Positions 33,190-43,747 of a stretch of DNA of 64,000 nt are shown piece after piece. Each line of letters begins with the position of its first letter. Within the stretch, counting starts at the first letter, position 1. The position numbers and the translations under genes are program-made. The notes beneath the pieces are model-generated. The model was not told where the DNA came from and made no database searches. It was given only the letters and a program-made list of their open reading frames with translations. The stretch lies in the NCBI RefSeq assembly GCF_027921745.1, contig NC_079238.1, forward strand, positions 992,001-1,056,000, read 5' to 3'. The stretch comes from Schizosaccharomyces osmophilus (lineage: Eukaryota; Ascomycota; Schizosaccharomycetes; Schizosaccharomycetales; Schizosaccharomycetaceae).

Positions 33190-34965
33190 ATGGAAGCAAT
33201 TTCTGAGAAAGATGCACAAAAAATGAATGTAGAAACTCCAGAAGAGAAGACTGCAGTAGCTGAAGACAAAAAAGAAACACCAAATCAAGTTTCTGAAGAA
33301 AACCCAGAGGAATCAGAATCGAAGGAGGTTGAGGATGCTCAGGAAAAGAAAGAGGATGATTCTAAACCTCAGGAAGAAGCTGAAGTGGAACCTGAAGAAG
33401 CTCCTGAGCAAAATGGTACATCTACTGACAAAAAGGAATCAACGGCTGATGAGGAAGAACATAAAGAAAACGACCCCGCTGAAACAGCAGAGGATTCCAA
33501 ATCATCAGAGAATGAGCAAGAGAATTCCTCTGAAAATTTAAAAGAAGATGAATCAACCGAGATACAAAAGTCTGAAGATATTCCCAAGTCGGCAGCAAAA
33601 AATGGTGCAAAGCAAAAAGGTGGAGAAAAACCAAACGTAGAATATAAATCCGGTATGCGTGTATTAACTAAGCTTGCTGGTTTCCCCTGGTGGCCAAGTA
33701 TGATCATTACAGAAGACAAAATGACTTCTGTAGCTTTAAAGAGCAAACCTAAGCGCGCTGAAAACTACCACCCTGTAATTTTCTTCCCTAATAAAGAGTA
33801 TTTATGGGCCAGTCCTGATGCTTTATCTCCCTTAACAGAAGATGCCATTTCTGAATATCTTGAAAAGCCTAAACCCAAGACTGCTGGTTTAATTAAAGCT
33901 TATAAAGTCGCTCAGGCTACTAAGAGTTTAGACGATGTTTCTCCTCCTCCCTCTGACGTCGAAGAATCTGAAGAGGAATCTGAGGACGAAGGACAAGAAG
34001 AATCTGAAGCTTCTGTCGAAGAAGAAGAGGAAGAAGAAACGAAGCGGCCGAGTCGAGCCAGCGCTAGACGGGGAAATAATAAAGGTGCTAAAAAGTCTGT
34101 GTCCTTTGATCCTTCATTGGACGCTTCTAGTAAAAAGTCCTCTTCTACGGAAGCTGCATCACCTAGTGCTAAGAGAACTCGAGCTTCTCCTCGAAAAGGA
34201 TCCCAGCAGGTGAAGAAAGCGGATGCTCCTGCAAAGAAGAAGGCTAAAAAAAATGAAGAAAAGGATGAAGAGGAGGAGGAGGAAGAGGAGGAGAAAAAAG
34301 AAGAAGAAAAACCTGAAGTAAATGAGGAGGAAGCGGCTGAGCGTACTTTCAAATCCAGGGAACAATCTTTGTTGTTTCTTCGTCACAAATTGCAAGGTAG
34401 CCTTTTGGCACCAAATGCGGACTTGTCCAAGCAAAATTACGATATTATTCATGGATATCTTGAAAAGCTTTCTACATTTCAGGGATTGGATGCTACGCTA
34501 GTCCAGAAGACTAAAATTGCGGTTGTTGTGAAGAAAATTTGTACTTTGACGGATTTCCCCGCTGATCAAGAAGAACCTGTAAAGAAGATTTGTCATGAAC
34601 TTCTTGAGGAAAAATGGAAACCCATCATGCAAGCCATATCTCAGCAAAAGCAATCGCCTGGCGAATCCAAATCTGAGACACCAGAACCAGCAGCTGAACA
34701 AGCTGAGGAAACAAAATCGGTTGAAAACACCGATACGGAAGAAAAGAAGGAAGAGACGGAAGAATCGAAGGAGCCTTCCCAAGTTCTAAGTGAAAAGAGG
34801 GAAAGTGAGCCCGAATCGAAAGAAGAGTCAGAACCAGAAGCCTCGGAATCAAAAGATACACCCATGACGGATGCTTCACCTTCTACGGAAGCACCTTCGA
34901 CTGAAGCATCCGCTCCAACTGATTCTCAAAAGCCGACCGAGGAACAGAAAGAGCCTTCAGTTTAA
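33190..34965 (+). CDS. pdp2: PWWP-domain chromatin protein Pdp2
   Basis: This is a single-exon gene of 591 residues. The first 150 residues are almost entirely Glu, Asp, Lys and Ser. A PWWP domain begins near 153 (SGMRVLTKLAGFPWWPSMI) and continues through HPVIFFPNKEYLWASPDALSPL; the aromatic cage that reads methylated H3/H4 lysines is plausible. A long Glu/Lys-rich linker follows. A folded helical region near 385-490 (SREQSLLFLRHKLQGSLL, LSTFQGLDATLVQKTKIAVVVKKI) resembles an LEDGF/TFIIS-N-type interaction domain. The acidic tail is Pro/Ser/Thr-rich. S. pombe Pdp2 is the positional match; its exact role I do not know. Charged low-complexity sequence creates many false frames on both strands. 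Confidence 0.85.
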   Translation: MEAISEKDAQKMNVETPEEKTAVAEDKKETPNQVSEENPEESESKEVEDAQEKKEDDSKPQEEAEVEPEEAPEQNGTSTDKKESTADEEEHKENDPAETAEDSKSSENEQENSSENLKEDESTEIQKSEDIPKSAAKNGAKQKGGEKPNVEYKSGMRVLTKLAGFPWWPSMIITEDKMTSVALKSKPKRAENYHPVIFFPNKEYLWASPDALSPLTEDAISEYLEKPKPKTAGLIKAYKVAQATKSLDDVSPPPSDVEESEEESEDEGQEESEASVEEEEEEETKRPSRASARRGNNKGAKKSVSFDPSLDASSKKSSSTEAASPSAKRTRASPRKGSQQVKKADAPAKKKAKKNEEKDEEEEEEEEEKKEEEKPEVNEEEAAERTFKSREQSLLFLRHKLQGSLLAPNADLSKQNYDIIHGYLEKLSTFQGLDATLVQKTKIAVVVKKICTLTDFPADQEEPVKKICHELLEEKWKPIMQAISQQKQSPGESKSETPEPAAEQAEETKSVENTDTEEKKEETEESKEPSQVLSEKRESEPESKEESEPEASESKDTPMTDASPSTEAPSTEASAPTDSQKPTEEQKEPSV

Positions 34966-35663
34966 AAGGAACTAATACTATGTAAATTAGTCACAAATCC
35001 GGATGGCTTCATTGCTCGAATTGGTTTCTGGAAACAACATTTGTTTATTGAAATTTTTTGATGATTAGAAAAAATGAAATTTTGATGCTTTCGTGAATTG
35101 AATATAGTAGTAATAGTATACTTGCTTTTTAGGAAAAAACACGACCTTGTGAAAAGAACGTAGCAATTGTTTCATGATAAACTTATAGACATTGTAATAG
35201 AAGTGCTTGTCCTTACTTAAACTATTGCACTCCGTAAAAAGCGTGAAGATGGTAAAGAACTTTTTAATCCACGAGCCGAAAAGACTATGAAAATTGAATC
35301 CCATGGAGGAAACTAATTTTAGATTGAAAGAAGAAAACAAAGAAAGCAAATGAGAATGTTTTGATGTTTGACTTGTTAAAATGAGAATGTTTTGATGTTT
35401 GACTTGTTAAAATGAGAAAAACGAGAATTAAACAAGATTGTGAAACACAATGGAAACATTCCTCAAATGATTGAATAGAATTTTAATAAGGACTAAATAA
35501 TACGGAAAAGATGAAAGCATAGGAAAATTGTCTAAAGATTGCAATTTGAGAAAATTTTAAATGGCTTGTTTCACGTAACAATACACTTGCAAACAGCGAC
35601 TTGGCACGAGTAGCAATTATCAGTTGACGAAAAGCAAGAAAAACGAACAAAGAAGAAAAGAAA
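34966..35663. other. Intergenic region pdp2 - LYAR-like gene
   Basis: 698 bp, no gene; contains a 31-bp tandem duplication listed separately. Confidence 0.6.
35350..35411 (+). repeat. 31-bp tandem duplication
   Basis: Two exact copies of a 31-bp unit beginning ATGAGAATGTTTTGATG, at 35350-35380 and 35381-35411, are followed by the start of a third (ATGAGAA). It lies about 385 bp after pdp2. It looks like a recent slippage or unequal-exchange event. Confidence 0.9.
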
Positions 35664-36334
35664 ATGGTTTCCTTTTGCTGTGAAGGTACAAATGATGAAT
35701 TATCCAAAGAAAGAAGGATAATGGGAAATTTTTGGAAGTGAAAAATTACTAACACGAGTTTTTCAATGTAGTTTGTCAAGATATTATCAAGAAGCCAAAA
35801 CTTGATCAACATCGTTCTCGTTGCCAAGGAGCATATTTTACTTGCATTGATTGCAATACGACTTTTCAAGGGACCGATTATCGTTCTCATTCGTCTTGCA
35901 TGACAGAGGCACAACGGTATCAGAAGGGTCTTTACCGTCCTACAAAGAAAGAATTGAAGAAGAAGAATCAGGAGAATGGAACTACCAACGGGAATGCTTC
36001 TACTGGCAAAGCCAAAGAAACACCAGAAGAATCCGAGAAGGAGCAAAGTTCTTCTCCTGCCAAAAAGCGTTCCACTTCTCCTGACGATTCTGGAGAAGAA
36101 AAAGGCAACAAGAAAAAGAAGTCGTCTTCCAAAGACAAAAAGACATCTCCGATCGAGCAGATGCTTACCTTGTGCGAAAAGGATGACAACGAGTCTCTTT
36201 ACAAGCTTGTGAAGAAACACAACAAAAACGCTTCCAAGGAGGAAACTTTGGAAGCCAAGGATGTTTTGAAGCAACTCAAGGTATCCAAAGGTGCCAATGG
36301 CGTTTACATGCTTAAGGCTGGATCTACAGATTAA
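35664..36334 (+). CDS. LYAR-type zinc-finger nucleolar protein
   Basis: Two exons, 35664-35685 (MVSFCCE) and 35772-36334, total 585 nt, 194 residues. The N-terminal 60 residues hold the two LYAR C2HC zinc fingers: Cys-Cys-x2-Cys then HRSRC, and FTCIDCNTTF then YRSHSSC. A Lys/Ser/Glu-rich middle follows, then a conserved C-terminal helix block (IEQMLTLCEKDDNESLYKLV, then KQLKVSKGANGVYMLKA). Relatives are nucleolar proteins linked to ribosome biogenesis and cell growth. It matches S. pombe SPBC215.06c by position. The first exon donor, GTACAA, is slightly off consensus, but frame and zinc ligands require the splice. Confidence 0.85.
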
Positions 36335-37356
36335 AGGAGCTACAAAAAGAAAACCAACCCATGGGAAGAAGCTTAGGTTTTTTTTCTTTTTTTATTTAGT
36401 AGATGATGCATTCAATTGGGTTGAGATATTGTTAAATATGGGATTCTAGGAAAACGATATAGAATGGATTAGAATAAAGGATTTTAGACACTTCACAAAG
36501 CCTGTAAAAGAAACGTTTCCTTTATATTCAATATCGCTCTTTGCATTTGCAATCCAGACAAGGAACTTGTTCACGGAAACAACTACACATTATCAAATAA
36601 AACAGAGCGAGTCAGGAAAACGAATGAGTAATAAAAGACGATTTCTTTTTTGGTTAACCTGCTACAACGGGAAAAAAAAGATACAACAGAAATAGCTTCA
36701 TCCTACGTGTTGAAAAAGATTGCAATACAATAGAAAAATTTTGGTCAAAAAAAATTCATTTTCGATTTATACATAATAAATAACATCAACAATGGACAAG
36801 ATATATAAATCATTTCTCTTAATCGTTAACAAAGTGTGAAGAACAGGGATATCATAAATACCTTCTTTTTTCCCTTCACTCATGAAATCCTCATGGATGT
36901 TCTGCTGACAGACCATCATAAAAAGACCAACAAGCTTTCTATTCATCTAAGGGGTTTAGTTCCAACAAGTCTCTTCTCCATTTATGATGATGATAATAAT
37001 AATATTCGATGCTTACGAAGGGTAAAACGAATGAGAAAAGCAACGGTAAGGGCAAAACATAAATGAAGTAAATCCTCTCAACAACCAAAAACTTTCGTAA
37101 GAATCCTACGACGGGTTGCAAGTAAAGAAATTGGACAAATTAACCATGGTTCAAGATTGAAGGAAATCAACATGCAACCTCGGATAACGGAAAAAGCAAA
37201 CAATAAAACACCAACCAAGCTTTATCAATCAAAACAAAAAACAAAAAAAGAAAAAGCGGTGGTGAAAAAACTGCTGCTCTTTCCAAATAGTCCGGGATGA
37301 GGAATTGTATCCTTTTCCACACACAAGAAAACAAAAGGGAACTATGGGGAAACCGT
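36335..37356. other. Convergent 3' spacer LYAR-like gene / gpd1
   Basis: 1.0 kb between two stop codons, A/T-rich with many A-runs. No gene, RNA or repeat recognised beyond 3' UTRs. Confidence 0.55.
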
Positions 37357-38517
37357 TTACTCGGTTTCAGTACCACCTTCGTTTTCGGATTCTTCCTTCA
37401 AAGGTTGGAGGACTTGGATCAAATCCTTGGCGTCCATGTTCTCGTAGCAAATGTTGTAAACGGAACGGAACAAGGGGAAGTCGTTGACCATGTCCTTGGT
37501 GGAAAGGAATTCATGGACTTCCTTAGCAGTGGAAGCACCTTGCAAAAGCTGACCACCCAAGAGTTCCTTCTCAAGAACGTCGATGGGCTTACCAGACTTG
37601 ACATAAGCCTCGGCAACACGGTTGTTACGGCCACTCAAGCAAGAGGTAACCAAGTCAGCAATACCACAAGATTGCTCGACCATAGTACCGGGTTCACTTT
37701 CAAAGAAAGTGGTAGCAAACTTTTGCATTTCCAACAAACCACGACGCATGATGGCAGACTTTGTGTTACCACCCCATTCCAAACCATCGGCGAAACCGAC
37801 GGCCATGGCGACGATGTTCTTCAAAGCACCACCGAGGGCGACACCGGCAACGTCGTCGACGGAGACGACCGAGAAGTAGGGACGGTCAAAGATGGCGACG
37901 ATTTGCTCGGCAGAGATGACGGCTTGAGGGGGCTTATAACCAATGGTGGTTTCACAGAATTGTTCCTTGGCGACTTCGTTGGCAACGTTGGCACCGGAAA
38001 GAACACCACAGTAGATGCCAAGCTTTTCTTGGATGACATCGGAAAAGAGACGGACACCGTCTTTGCCGACGGAAACACCCTTGATACAAGAGATACCGAC
38101 TGCGTTGGGACGGAGGTGACCGGCCATTTGGTCGCAAACTTTGTTGATGAATTGGTGAGGGACGACAAAGACCAAAACATCAGAGCGACGGGCGACTTCA
38201 CGAACATCAGGAACGGCGATGACGTTGGGAGGGCATTCGACACCAGGAAGATACTTTACGTTTTCGTGAGTCTCGTTGAAAACTTCGGTGAGCTTTCTCT
38301 TTTCACCCTTGTGTTCGATTTCTTCTTCAAAGACCCACATACGGACCTTGGAGCGGAAGTGGTGACCGTGAGCACGGGCGTTTTCACCACAGATCTTGGC
38401 AATGGCGGTACCCCAGTTACCGGAACCGATAACACCAACAGCCAAACGCTTCTTGGGAGCTTGGTCCATGTTTGAAGCGGCAGCGGCAGCAGTAGTTTGA
38501 TGAGGAGCAGAAGACAT
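37357..38517 (-). CDS. gpd1: NAD-dependent glycerol-3-phosphate dehydrogenase Gpd1
   Basis: This is an intronless gene of 386 residues. The Rossmann motif GVIGSGNWGTAIAK starts near residue 28. Family landmarks follow: VFVVPHQFI, GISCIKGV, VLSGANVANEVA and the substrate-site lysine region LGGALKNIVAMAVGFADGL. The enzyme reduces dihydroxyacetone phosphate to glycerol-3-phosphate in the cytosol, giving glycerol as osmolyte. In S. pombe gpd1 is the main osmostress target of the Sty1-Atf1 pathway, and here three ATF/CREB sites lie upstream. Codon use is highly biased (GAC, AAG, GGT, TTC), which produces a full-length but meaningless open frame on the other strand. Confidence 0.96.
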   Translation of the reverse strand: MSSAPHQTTAAAAASNMDQAPKKRLAVGVIGSGNWGTAIAKICGENARAHGHHFRSKVRMWVFEEEIEHKGEKRKLTEVFNETHENVKYLPGVECPPNVIAVPDVREVARRSDVLVFVVPHQFINKVCDQMAGHLRPNAVGISCIKGVSVGKDGVRLFSDVIQEKLGIYCGVLSGANVANEVAKEQFCETTIGYKPPQAVISAEQIVAIFDRPYFSVVSVDDVAGVALGGALKNIVAMAVGFADGLEWGGNTKSAIMRRGLLEMQKFATTFFESEPGTMVEQSCGIADLVTSCLSGRNNRVAEAYVKSGKPIDVLEKELLGGQLLQGASTAKEVHEFLSTKDMVNDFPLFRSVYNICYENMDAKDLIQVLQPLKEESENEGGTETE

Positions 38518-39996
38518 GATTGAAGATGGAAACTAAGTTAGGAAATCGTAGAAAACAGAAACGTGAAATTGAAAGAAAAAAACTCGTAAAATGAAAATAA
38601 CAAAATCAATTGATATTCGTGAAAAGCGAACCTACAACGAAACGGTGGAAAAAGGTAAAAATCTGGATCTTTCGTTTGTAAGGCAGATGGTAAAGAAAAA
38701 GTGCAGGGGAATGCCAATTTATATATTTGTGAGGATACGCCATTGTTTAGGTCCGAAAGACATGACGTCAAAGGCAGACTTTTACCTAGATGTTCCAAAC
38801 CAATCCAGGACGTCATGAATGTGATATCAAAAGATGGACAAGGTCGCTTTATACGTCATGTCAGCTTTGATATAGAAGAAGGGGGGGGAAAAAGCGGCAA
38901 GAATGTAAGGAACCGTAGCGACAAGCCGTTTTTGAGGAAGAAAGGAAGAAAGGAAACTGAAAACACAACAAAAGGAAAACAAATCCAAGCTTTTCTCTGT
39001 ATTCTTGAATCCTTTGCTCTGCAACCTCTCTGTAATCTTTTGCGTGCACGACTGGCTTTCCCTTTTCAACGGAACAATCGTCACAGTTTTCCACACGGTT
39101 CCTGTGTTCGACGTATCCTGGTGTGGAGGTGGTGTGTTTTCTTTTGCGTTCACCCACCCTTTCACTCCTTATTTATCTCCAACGACATATAACGCTCCTT
39201 TTAGCATTTCCTTCCTTTGCGATCACTTATCACCGCCAATCAGCACCTGGCAAGGTCACAAGGAACAACAACAACATCAACACTAACATCAACATCAACA
39301 ATAGCAAGATATGATCTAGTCTGGTGTGGAGGTAGAAAGAAGAGTGAAAAAGAATTTAACTATTTCCTGAAATCAAAAAAATAAACAAAAAAGGGCAGAG
39401 CAGCATTCCCATGGATGCTTTTCATCGGAATCCCATTTGTAAACAAACATTTTGGCTCCTTTGGACTCGCTCAATGCATCCTCCAGTCATTCGTTTTGGA
39501 CCCTTTCTAGACTCCTCTTCTCGCTCGCTGATTTTTTTACGTTTTGACCCCCCCTTCTGTTGCATTCTTTAAGGTTCATCCGTCGCACCTCGAAATTCTT
39601 TCGGGACGGTAGAAATCGTTGCAGAGCGGTAAACGGTTGCACACACACAGACACACAGACGGAGAGAGAGAGAAGGATTGAGTTGAGCTGTCCGTTTGTG
39701 TCCATTTTTTTTTGTTTTTTTTGTTTTTTTTGTTTTGATTTCAGGAAATTTTTAATTCTTCATGGATCCTTTATTTATTTTTTTACTTATTTATTTAATT
39801 AATTTTTCTTTTCCTTTCATCACGACTCTTTCACCAAGCAGAGAATCGACACCACTGTTTTCTCCATAGCAGCAAGGACCACTCCACCCACTGTAGTAGA
39901 AAGAACTAGGACTTAGAGCTCGGACTCAAACCCAAAGAAGAACCTCCTTGCGCTACGTTATGCTTGTCATCAAGAAGCAAAAATATAAAATATTTA
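38518..39996. other. Long gpd1 upstream region
   Basis: About 1.5 kb between gpd1 and the tRNA, the promoter of a stress gene. It holds the ATF/CREB sites listed separately, an AAC/ATC-type short tandem repeat near 39265-39305, an ACACACAG/GAGAGAG run near 39640-39673, and T7-8G repeats near 39703-39733. Several open frames of 60-160 codons here look like chance. Confidence 0.6.
38763..38858 (-). promoter_or_regulatory. Three ATF/CREB (CRE) sites upstream of gpd1
   Basis: A perfect palindromic CRE, TGACGTCA, lies at 38763-38770. Two further ACGTCA half-plus sites are at 38810-38815 and 38853-38858. They lie about 245-340 bp before the gpd1 start codon. Atf1-Pcr1 binds TGACGT, so the cluster predicts stress induction through Sty1. 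Confidence 0.8.
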
Positions 39997-40069
39997 CGGT
40001 CAGAGTGGGGCTCGAACCCACGACCTCATGATTAACAGTCATGCGCACTACCAACTGTGCTATCCGACC
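39997..40069 (-). tRNA. tRNA-Asn (anticodon GTT)
   Basis: The minus strand from 40069 folds into a full cloverleaf of 73 nt. The acceptor stem GGTCGGA pairs with TCTGACC (one G-T), the D arm has AGCACAGTTGGTAGTGC, the anticodon stem CATGA/TCATG holds loop CTGTTAA, and the T arm is GTGGGTTCGAGCCCCAC. Anticodon GTT reads Asn and the discriminator base is G. There is no intron. A TATA-like ATATTATATA at 40096-40105 on the plus strand (about 27-36 nt upstream) and T-runs after the 3' end complete the Pol III unit. Confidence 0.95.
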
Positions 40070-40377
40070 TTGATTGATTTCCAAGAGTTGTCTAGATATT
40101 ATATACTTCTACCTCTCTACTTATTATATCCGTCAGTTTTATTAGATTAAATTAGCAATAAAATACAACTTCCTTTGTCTGTTTCCAATTTGTCAACGGA
40201 CATTTCCATCATTTCCTTTATTCATTTCATTCACTATTCTTTGGATCGTCTCCCGAGCGGCGATCCGTAGTAGTTTGCTCTGCTCGCCTACCATAAATGA
40301 TTCGGCTTTTTCTTCGATAGGATGAGCTTTTTCTTGGATGACCTTTCTTCTATAGCATACCCATCCTTCTGATCACT
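40070..40377. other. Spacer tRNA-Asn to git11
   Basis: 308 bp: the tRNA upstream region with its TATA element and the git11 3' UTR. Nothing else seen. Confidence 0.6.
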
Positions 40378-40628
40378 CTAACAAATCACACAACACTTAT
40401 TCCGCAGTCCCTTTTTCTTATGGGTCGACGAGGAACTCTTCATACGATTCAATTTTCCTTCCTTGGATTTGTTTCCAACAAGCATCGGTTCTTCATGCTC
40501 TTCAATATAATTTCGAAATCTAATCATTTCATTCCATGTTAAAATCCCTTTTTCTTTTCTCCTTTCCATCTCACTTACTCATTGCGGGCTCTTTCCACAG
40601 AAACGTTCTGCTGCAAATTCTCTTCCAT
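40378..40628 (-). CDS. git11: Heterotrimeric G-protein gamma subunit Git11 (probable)
   Basis: Two exons, 40628-40579 and 40519-40378, total 192 nt, 63 residues; the donor is GTAAGT and the acceptor ATGATTAG. The product starts MEENLQQNVSVERARNEFRN, has the G-gamma-like segment EEHEEPMLVG, then a basic Ser/Lys stretch, and ends KCCVIC, a CAAX prenylation box with a second Cys just before it for palmitoylation. That ending and the position between gpd1 and csn1, where S. pombe has git11, make the call. Git11 with Git5 and Gpa2 signals glucose to adenylate cyclase. The short length leaves some doubt. An unspliced frame from 40569 also reaches the same CAAX box. Confidence 0.65.
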
Positions 40629-41285
40629 TGGACAACTCGTTTTTCTTTTTCACTCCAATTCAGTTCAATTTGAATAAATTGATTTCAATTATTTACAATT
40701 CCACTCTCTTACTCTTAAAAGTCGTCGTCGTCGCCTTCCATCTCAAACACCGTCATCTCCTTGTATACGACCTTCTTGCTTTGATTTTTATCCAATCCGT
40801 TGGAGTGCGGTGGTAAATAAACAAATCGATAAAAACAAATCCTTTTCTTTGAAATGTCCTTAAGCTATAGATCTGATGCAGATTTTTATCAACTATAATC
40901 ATGAAAAAAAAATACAACGGTATTGTTTTTTATTTGAAACATTCCAGCAGCAGCCATTGTAGTCGACAAATTTGCTTTTCGATTTCCTTTATACAACACT
41001 CTACAACAATTCTTTTCGCTTTTTTTTTTCTTTTTACAATTTACAAAACAAAAACAGTAAAAAGGTAGAAAAAAAGTAATTAAAACTCTCCACGTCCATT
41101 TCCTTTCCAAGCTCAACCTCCCATGCTCACCAGTTCGTCATGACCGACTTGAATTCCTACAAACATCGTCTCTGGACTGTTAGAATTTGTCGGTTTTTTT
41201 TTTATTTCTTTTTGAGTTAAAAGTTTCCAAGAAACGGTTCTTGTTTTTATTTTTTATTTTACATTCGTCACTGGATACAACGACT
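40629..41285. other. Divergent promoter region git11 / csn1
   Basis: 657 bp, T-rich toward csn1, no gene supported. Confidence 0.55.
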
Positions 41286-42684
41286 ATGGATACGGCGGAT
41301 TTGGAAAAGTACTTGAATCAATATGGAGGTATGTTTCTCAAATGCAACAAAAATGCAATTTTTTTGCCTTTTACCAACCATCGTTTCATAATTTAGTTTG
41401 GCCAGGGATTTTCAGGGCTCTCTTCATAGCTCGCTCTCATGAAGCTTTCAGGTCCTTCTGCTCTCAATATGCAATCAACAAATTGAAAGCAAATACTTAC
41501 AATTTGGAATTGTACAAATCTGCCTTTTCAGAGTTCACAAATGATGTCGGCGAAGAACAATATGATTTGTCTTGGATTGACAGTGTCACATACCATCGAA
41601 AACAAAATCTAGACCATCTCACAAAAGAACTGAAATCTTACAAAAATAATCTCATTAGAGAGTCCATTCGGGTATGTGCTTTCTGCTTCCAAATCCCCTT
41701 TTTCAATCTCTAACTTTTTCTGTTTCATCTAGTCAGCACAACTCGACCTGGCCTCTTTTTTTACCGACTTGGGCCAATTTGAAAGCGCCCTTCGGGCCTA
41801 TGCGAAGGTCCGAGAATATTGCACCAACGCTGGTCAAATCGCCCATTTATCGCTCGACTTAATGAGAGTCTCCATCTGGATGGAAAACTATTCTCACGTT
41901 CTCGCTTTTGGTTCTCGTGCCAAGTCGACTCTTTCTGCTGCCATGGAGATCAAAAGTACCGTGTATGCTTATTGCGGTTTGGCACACATGTGCCTGGGCG
42001 ACTACAAATCTGCCCTAGACCACTTTCTACATGTTGCACCAGATTTTTCCGATATTCTCTTGACCAAAACAGACGTATCCACATATACTTCTATATGTGC
42101 TTTAGTATGTTGGGACCATAAAGAACTGCTACAACAGTTAAACGAAGATGAAATATTTAATGCTTTATCCGATCTTAATCCCACTTTACGAAAATGTATG
42201 CATTTTATGAGCCAGCGAAAGTACAGCTCTTTGTTTAACACTCTTCAAGCCAGCTTTCCGGAATATGCATTGGACATGTACCTGGCTCCTCATCTACTCA
42301 CCTTTCTGTCTTTAATCCGCGAGCGTTCGTTGATTGATTATTTGTTTCCATACAGTGCTATTCCTATGAAAAAGATTGCCTCTGACTTTCAAGTTGACTT
42401 GCCCTTCATTGAAGATTTTCTATTGCAAATGGTAGAAACACAAAAGATAGACGCGAAATTGGATTGTCTGAATAAGGTAAGTATTCTTTCTATGCCATAA
42501 TGTATGTGCGCTAACAACTTTTTCTCTTCAGTGTGTTTATATGGAATCTTCGTTAGAAGGCGAGCGCTTTCAAGAAATTCAAGACATCGTTGAAAACACC
42601 CACATTTATAGCAAAGCGATCCATTTACAGACTACAAATACTTTTAACAAAAGCATGGATGATGAATCTTCTACGCATACTTAA
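41286..42684 (+). CDS. csn1: COP9 signalosome subunit 1 (Csn1)
   Basis: Four exons (41286-41328, 41397-41671, 41733-42476, 42532-42684) total 1215 nt, 404 residues. The N-terminus MDTADLEKYLNQYGG and the following helical repeats (TDLGQFESALRAYAKVREYC, MCLGDYKSALDHFLH) are the TPR-like RPN7 part; AIPMKKIASDFQVDLPFIEDFLLQM near the end is the winged-helix PCI part. Csn1 helps the signalosome remove Nedd8 from cullins and, in fission yeast, controls Spd1 turnover through Cul4-Ddb1. Intron 1 has two possible acceptors (41396 is used here; one at 41416 also exists). It converges on bob1 with 113 bp between the stops. Confidence 0.87.
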
Positions 42685-42797
42685 TATCGTCCTGTTAATT
42701 AAAACTATATTGTTTTCATTCATGCATAACGCCAATACGCCATGAAAAATCATGTTTCCATAATAAATTTCAAGACATTTTTACAATTAAATTGATT

Positions 42798-43453
42798 CTA
42801 CGCTGATGCCGGAGCGCTCTTCGTGTTTTGATCAGTAGCTTTTTGTTGCATGACGGATTGAACAGCTATACATTAAAGATTTTGTTAATAATTCGTTCCA
42901 TCATATTCACTTTCGCTAGAACATAGAAAAGGAATTGAATCTTACCTCGTATTTGGGAAGACTTGGCTTCAACAGCACCGCTGATGCTCTCAACACTGTT
43001 TTGTAGATATTCACACTTTCTTTGATAATACTCAATTGCATCAGGAGCACTCTGAAAACAAACGTTAGTCACAAATTCAACTTGATTTTCTTTATTTTTT
43101 ACCTTCTCAACAAAGTATCCTGTTCCAATGTCTATCAATACTTTTCCATTGCCCAGTTTTAGCTTGCCGGGTACATAGAGACTAGTTGTAAGGGGAACAA
43201 GCATATCTCGCTCTGGTTTTTAAGCTTGTTAGTAACAAGGCCATAAACAAAACTTCTATCCTTTACCTTCATTTTCCGCCTTTACTGTTTCTTTTATGCT
43301 ATTAAGACAACCAAGAAATTTTACATGTGCACGTCCTAACTGAGCATATGAACTCGATAGGTATTCCAGCTCAGTATTAAGTTGCTTAATAACTTCTGTT
43401 AATTGCTCTAAACTAAGAGTCCCTAAATTGACCGACTTCGATCCTTCTGCCAT
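42798..43453 (-). CDS. bob1: Prefoldin subunit 5 (Bob1/Gim5)
   Basis: Four exons (43453-43267, 43212-43103, 43051-42946, 42865-42798) total 471 nt, 156 residues. The N-terminal coiled coil (LSLEQLTEVIKQLNTELEYLSSSYAQL) and the alpha-class beta hairpin region (MLVPLTTSLYVPGKL, VLIDIGTGYFVEK) are typical of prefoldin 5; a second coiled coil (YYQRKCEYLQNSVESI) closes the fold. Prefoldin delivers unfolded actin and tubulin to the TRiC chaperonin. The last exon gives a short polar tail. Confidence 0.92.
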
Positions 43454-43747
43454 ATTGATTCTTCTGTGTTGCTAAAATTCCAAATGCTTTCTTAAACCAA
43501 CTTTGCGTTCCAACACGTTAAACAATATAATCTGACTTGCGTTTATTTTTATGTTTATAATAAAAAATAAAAATAAAATAAAAACAAAGGATAAAAGTAG
43601 TGCATTAAAGATCATTTATTAAATAACTATTAAAACAGGTATTAGCATGTAAAGATCTTGATCAGAATTAAAGGGATACGTATACATGCCAAGGGCTTCT
43701 ATATTTTGTCAAAAGAGCTCGTGAAATAACCAAAACTAGATATCATG

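Noticed and set aside
37297-38475. 392-codon open frame on the plus strand covering nearly all of gpd1
   Set aside because: It is the exact antisense of a strongly codon-biased gene; the translation has no folded-protein character and gpd1 explains the conservation.
39640-39735. CA/GA and T-rich repeats as part of a mobile element
   Set aside because: Simple-sequence tracts only; no terminal repeats, target duplications or element coding.
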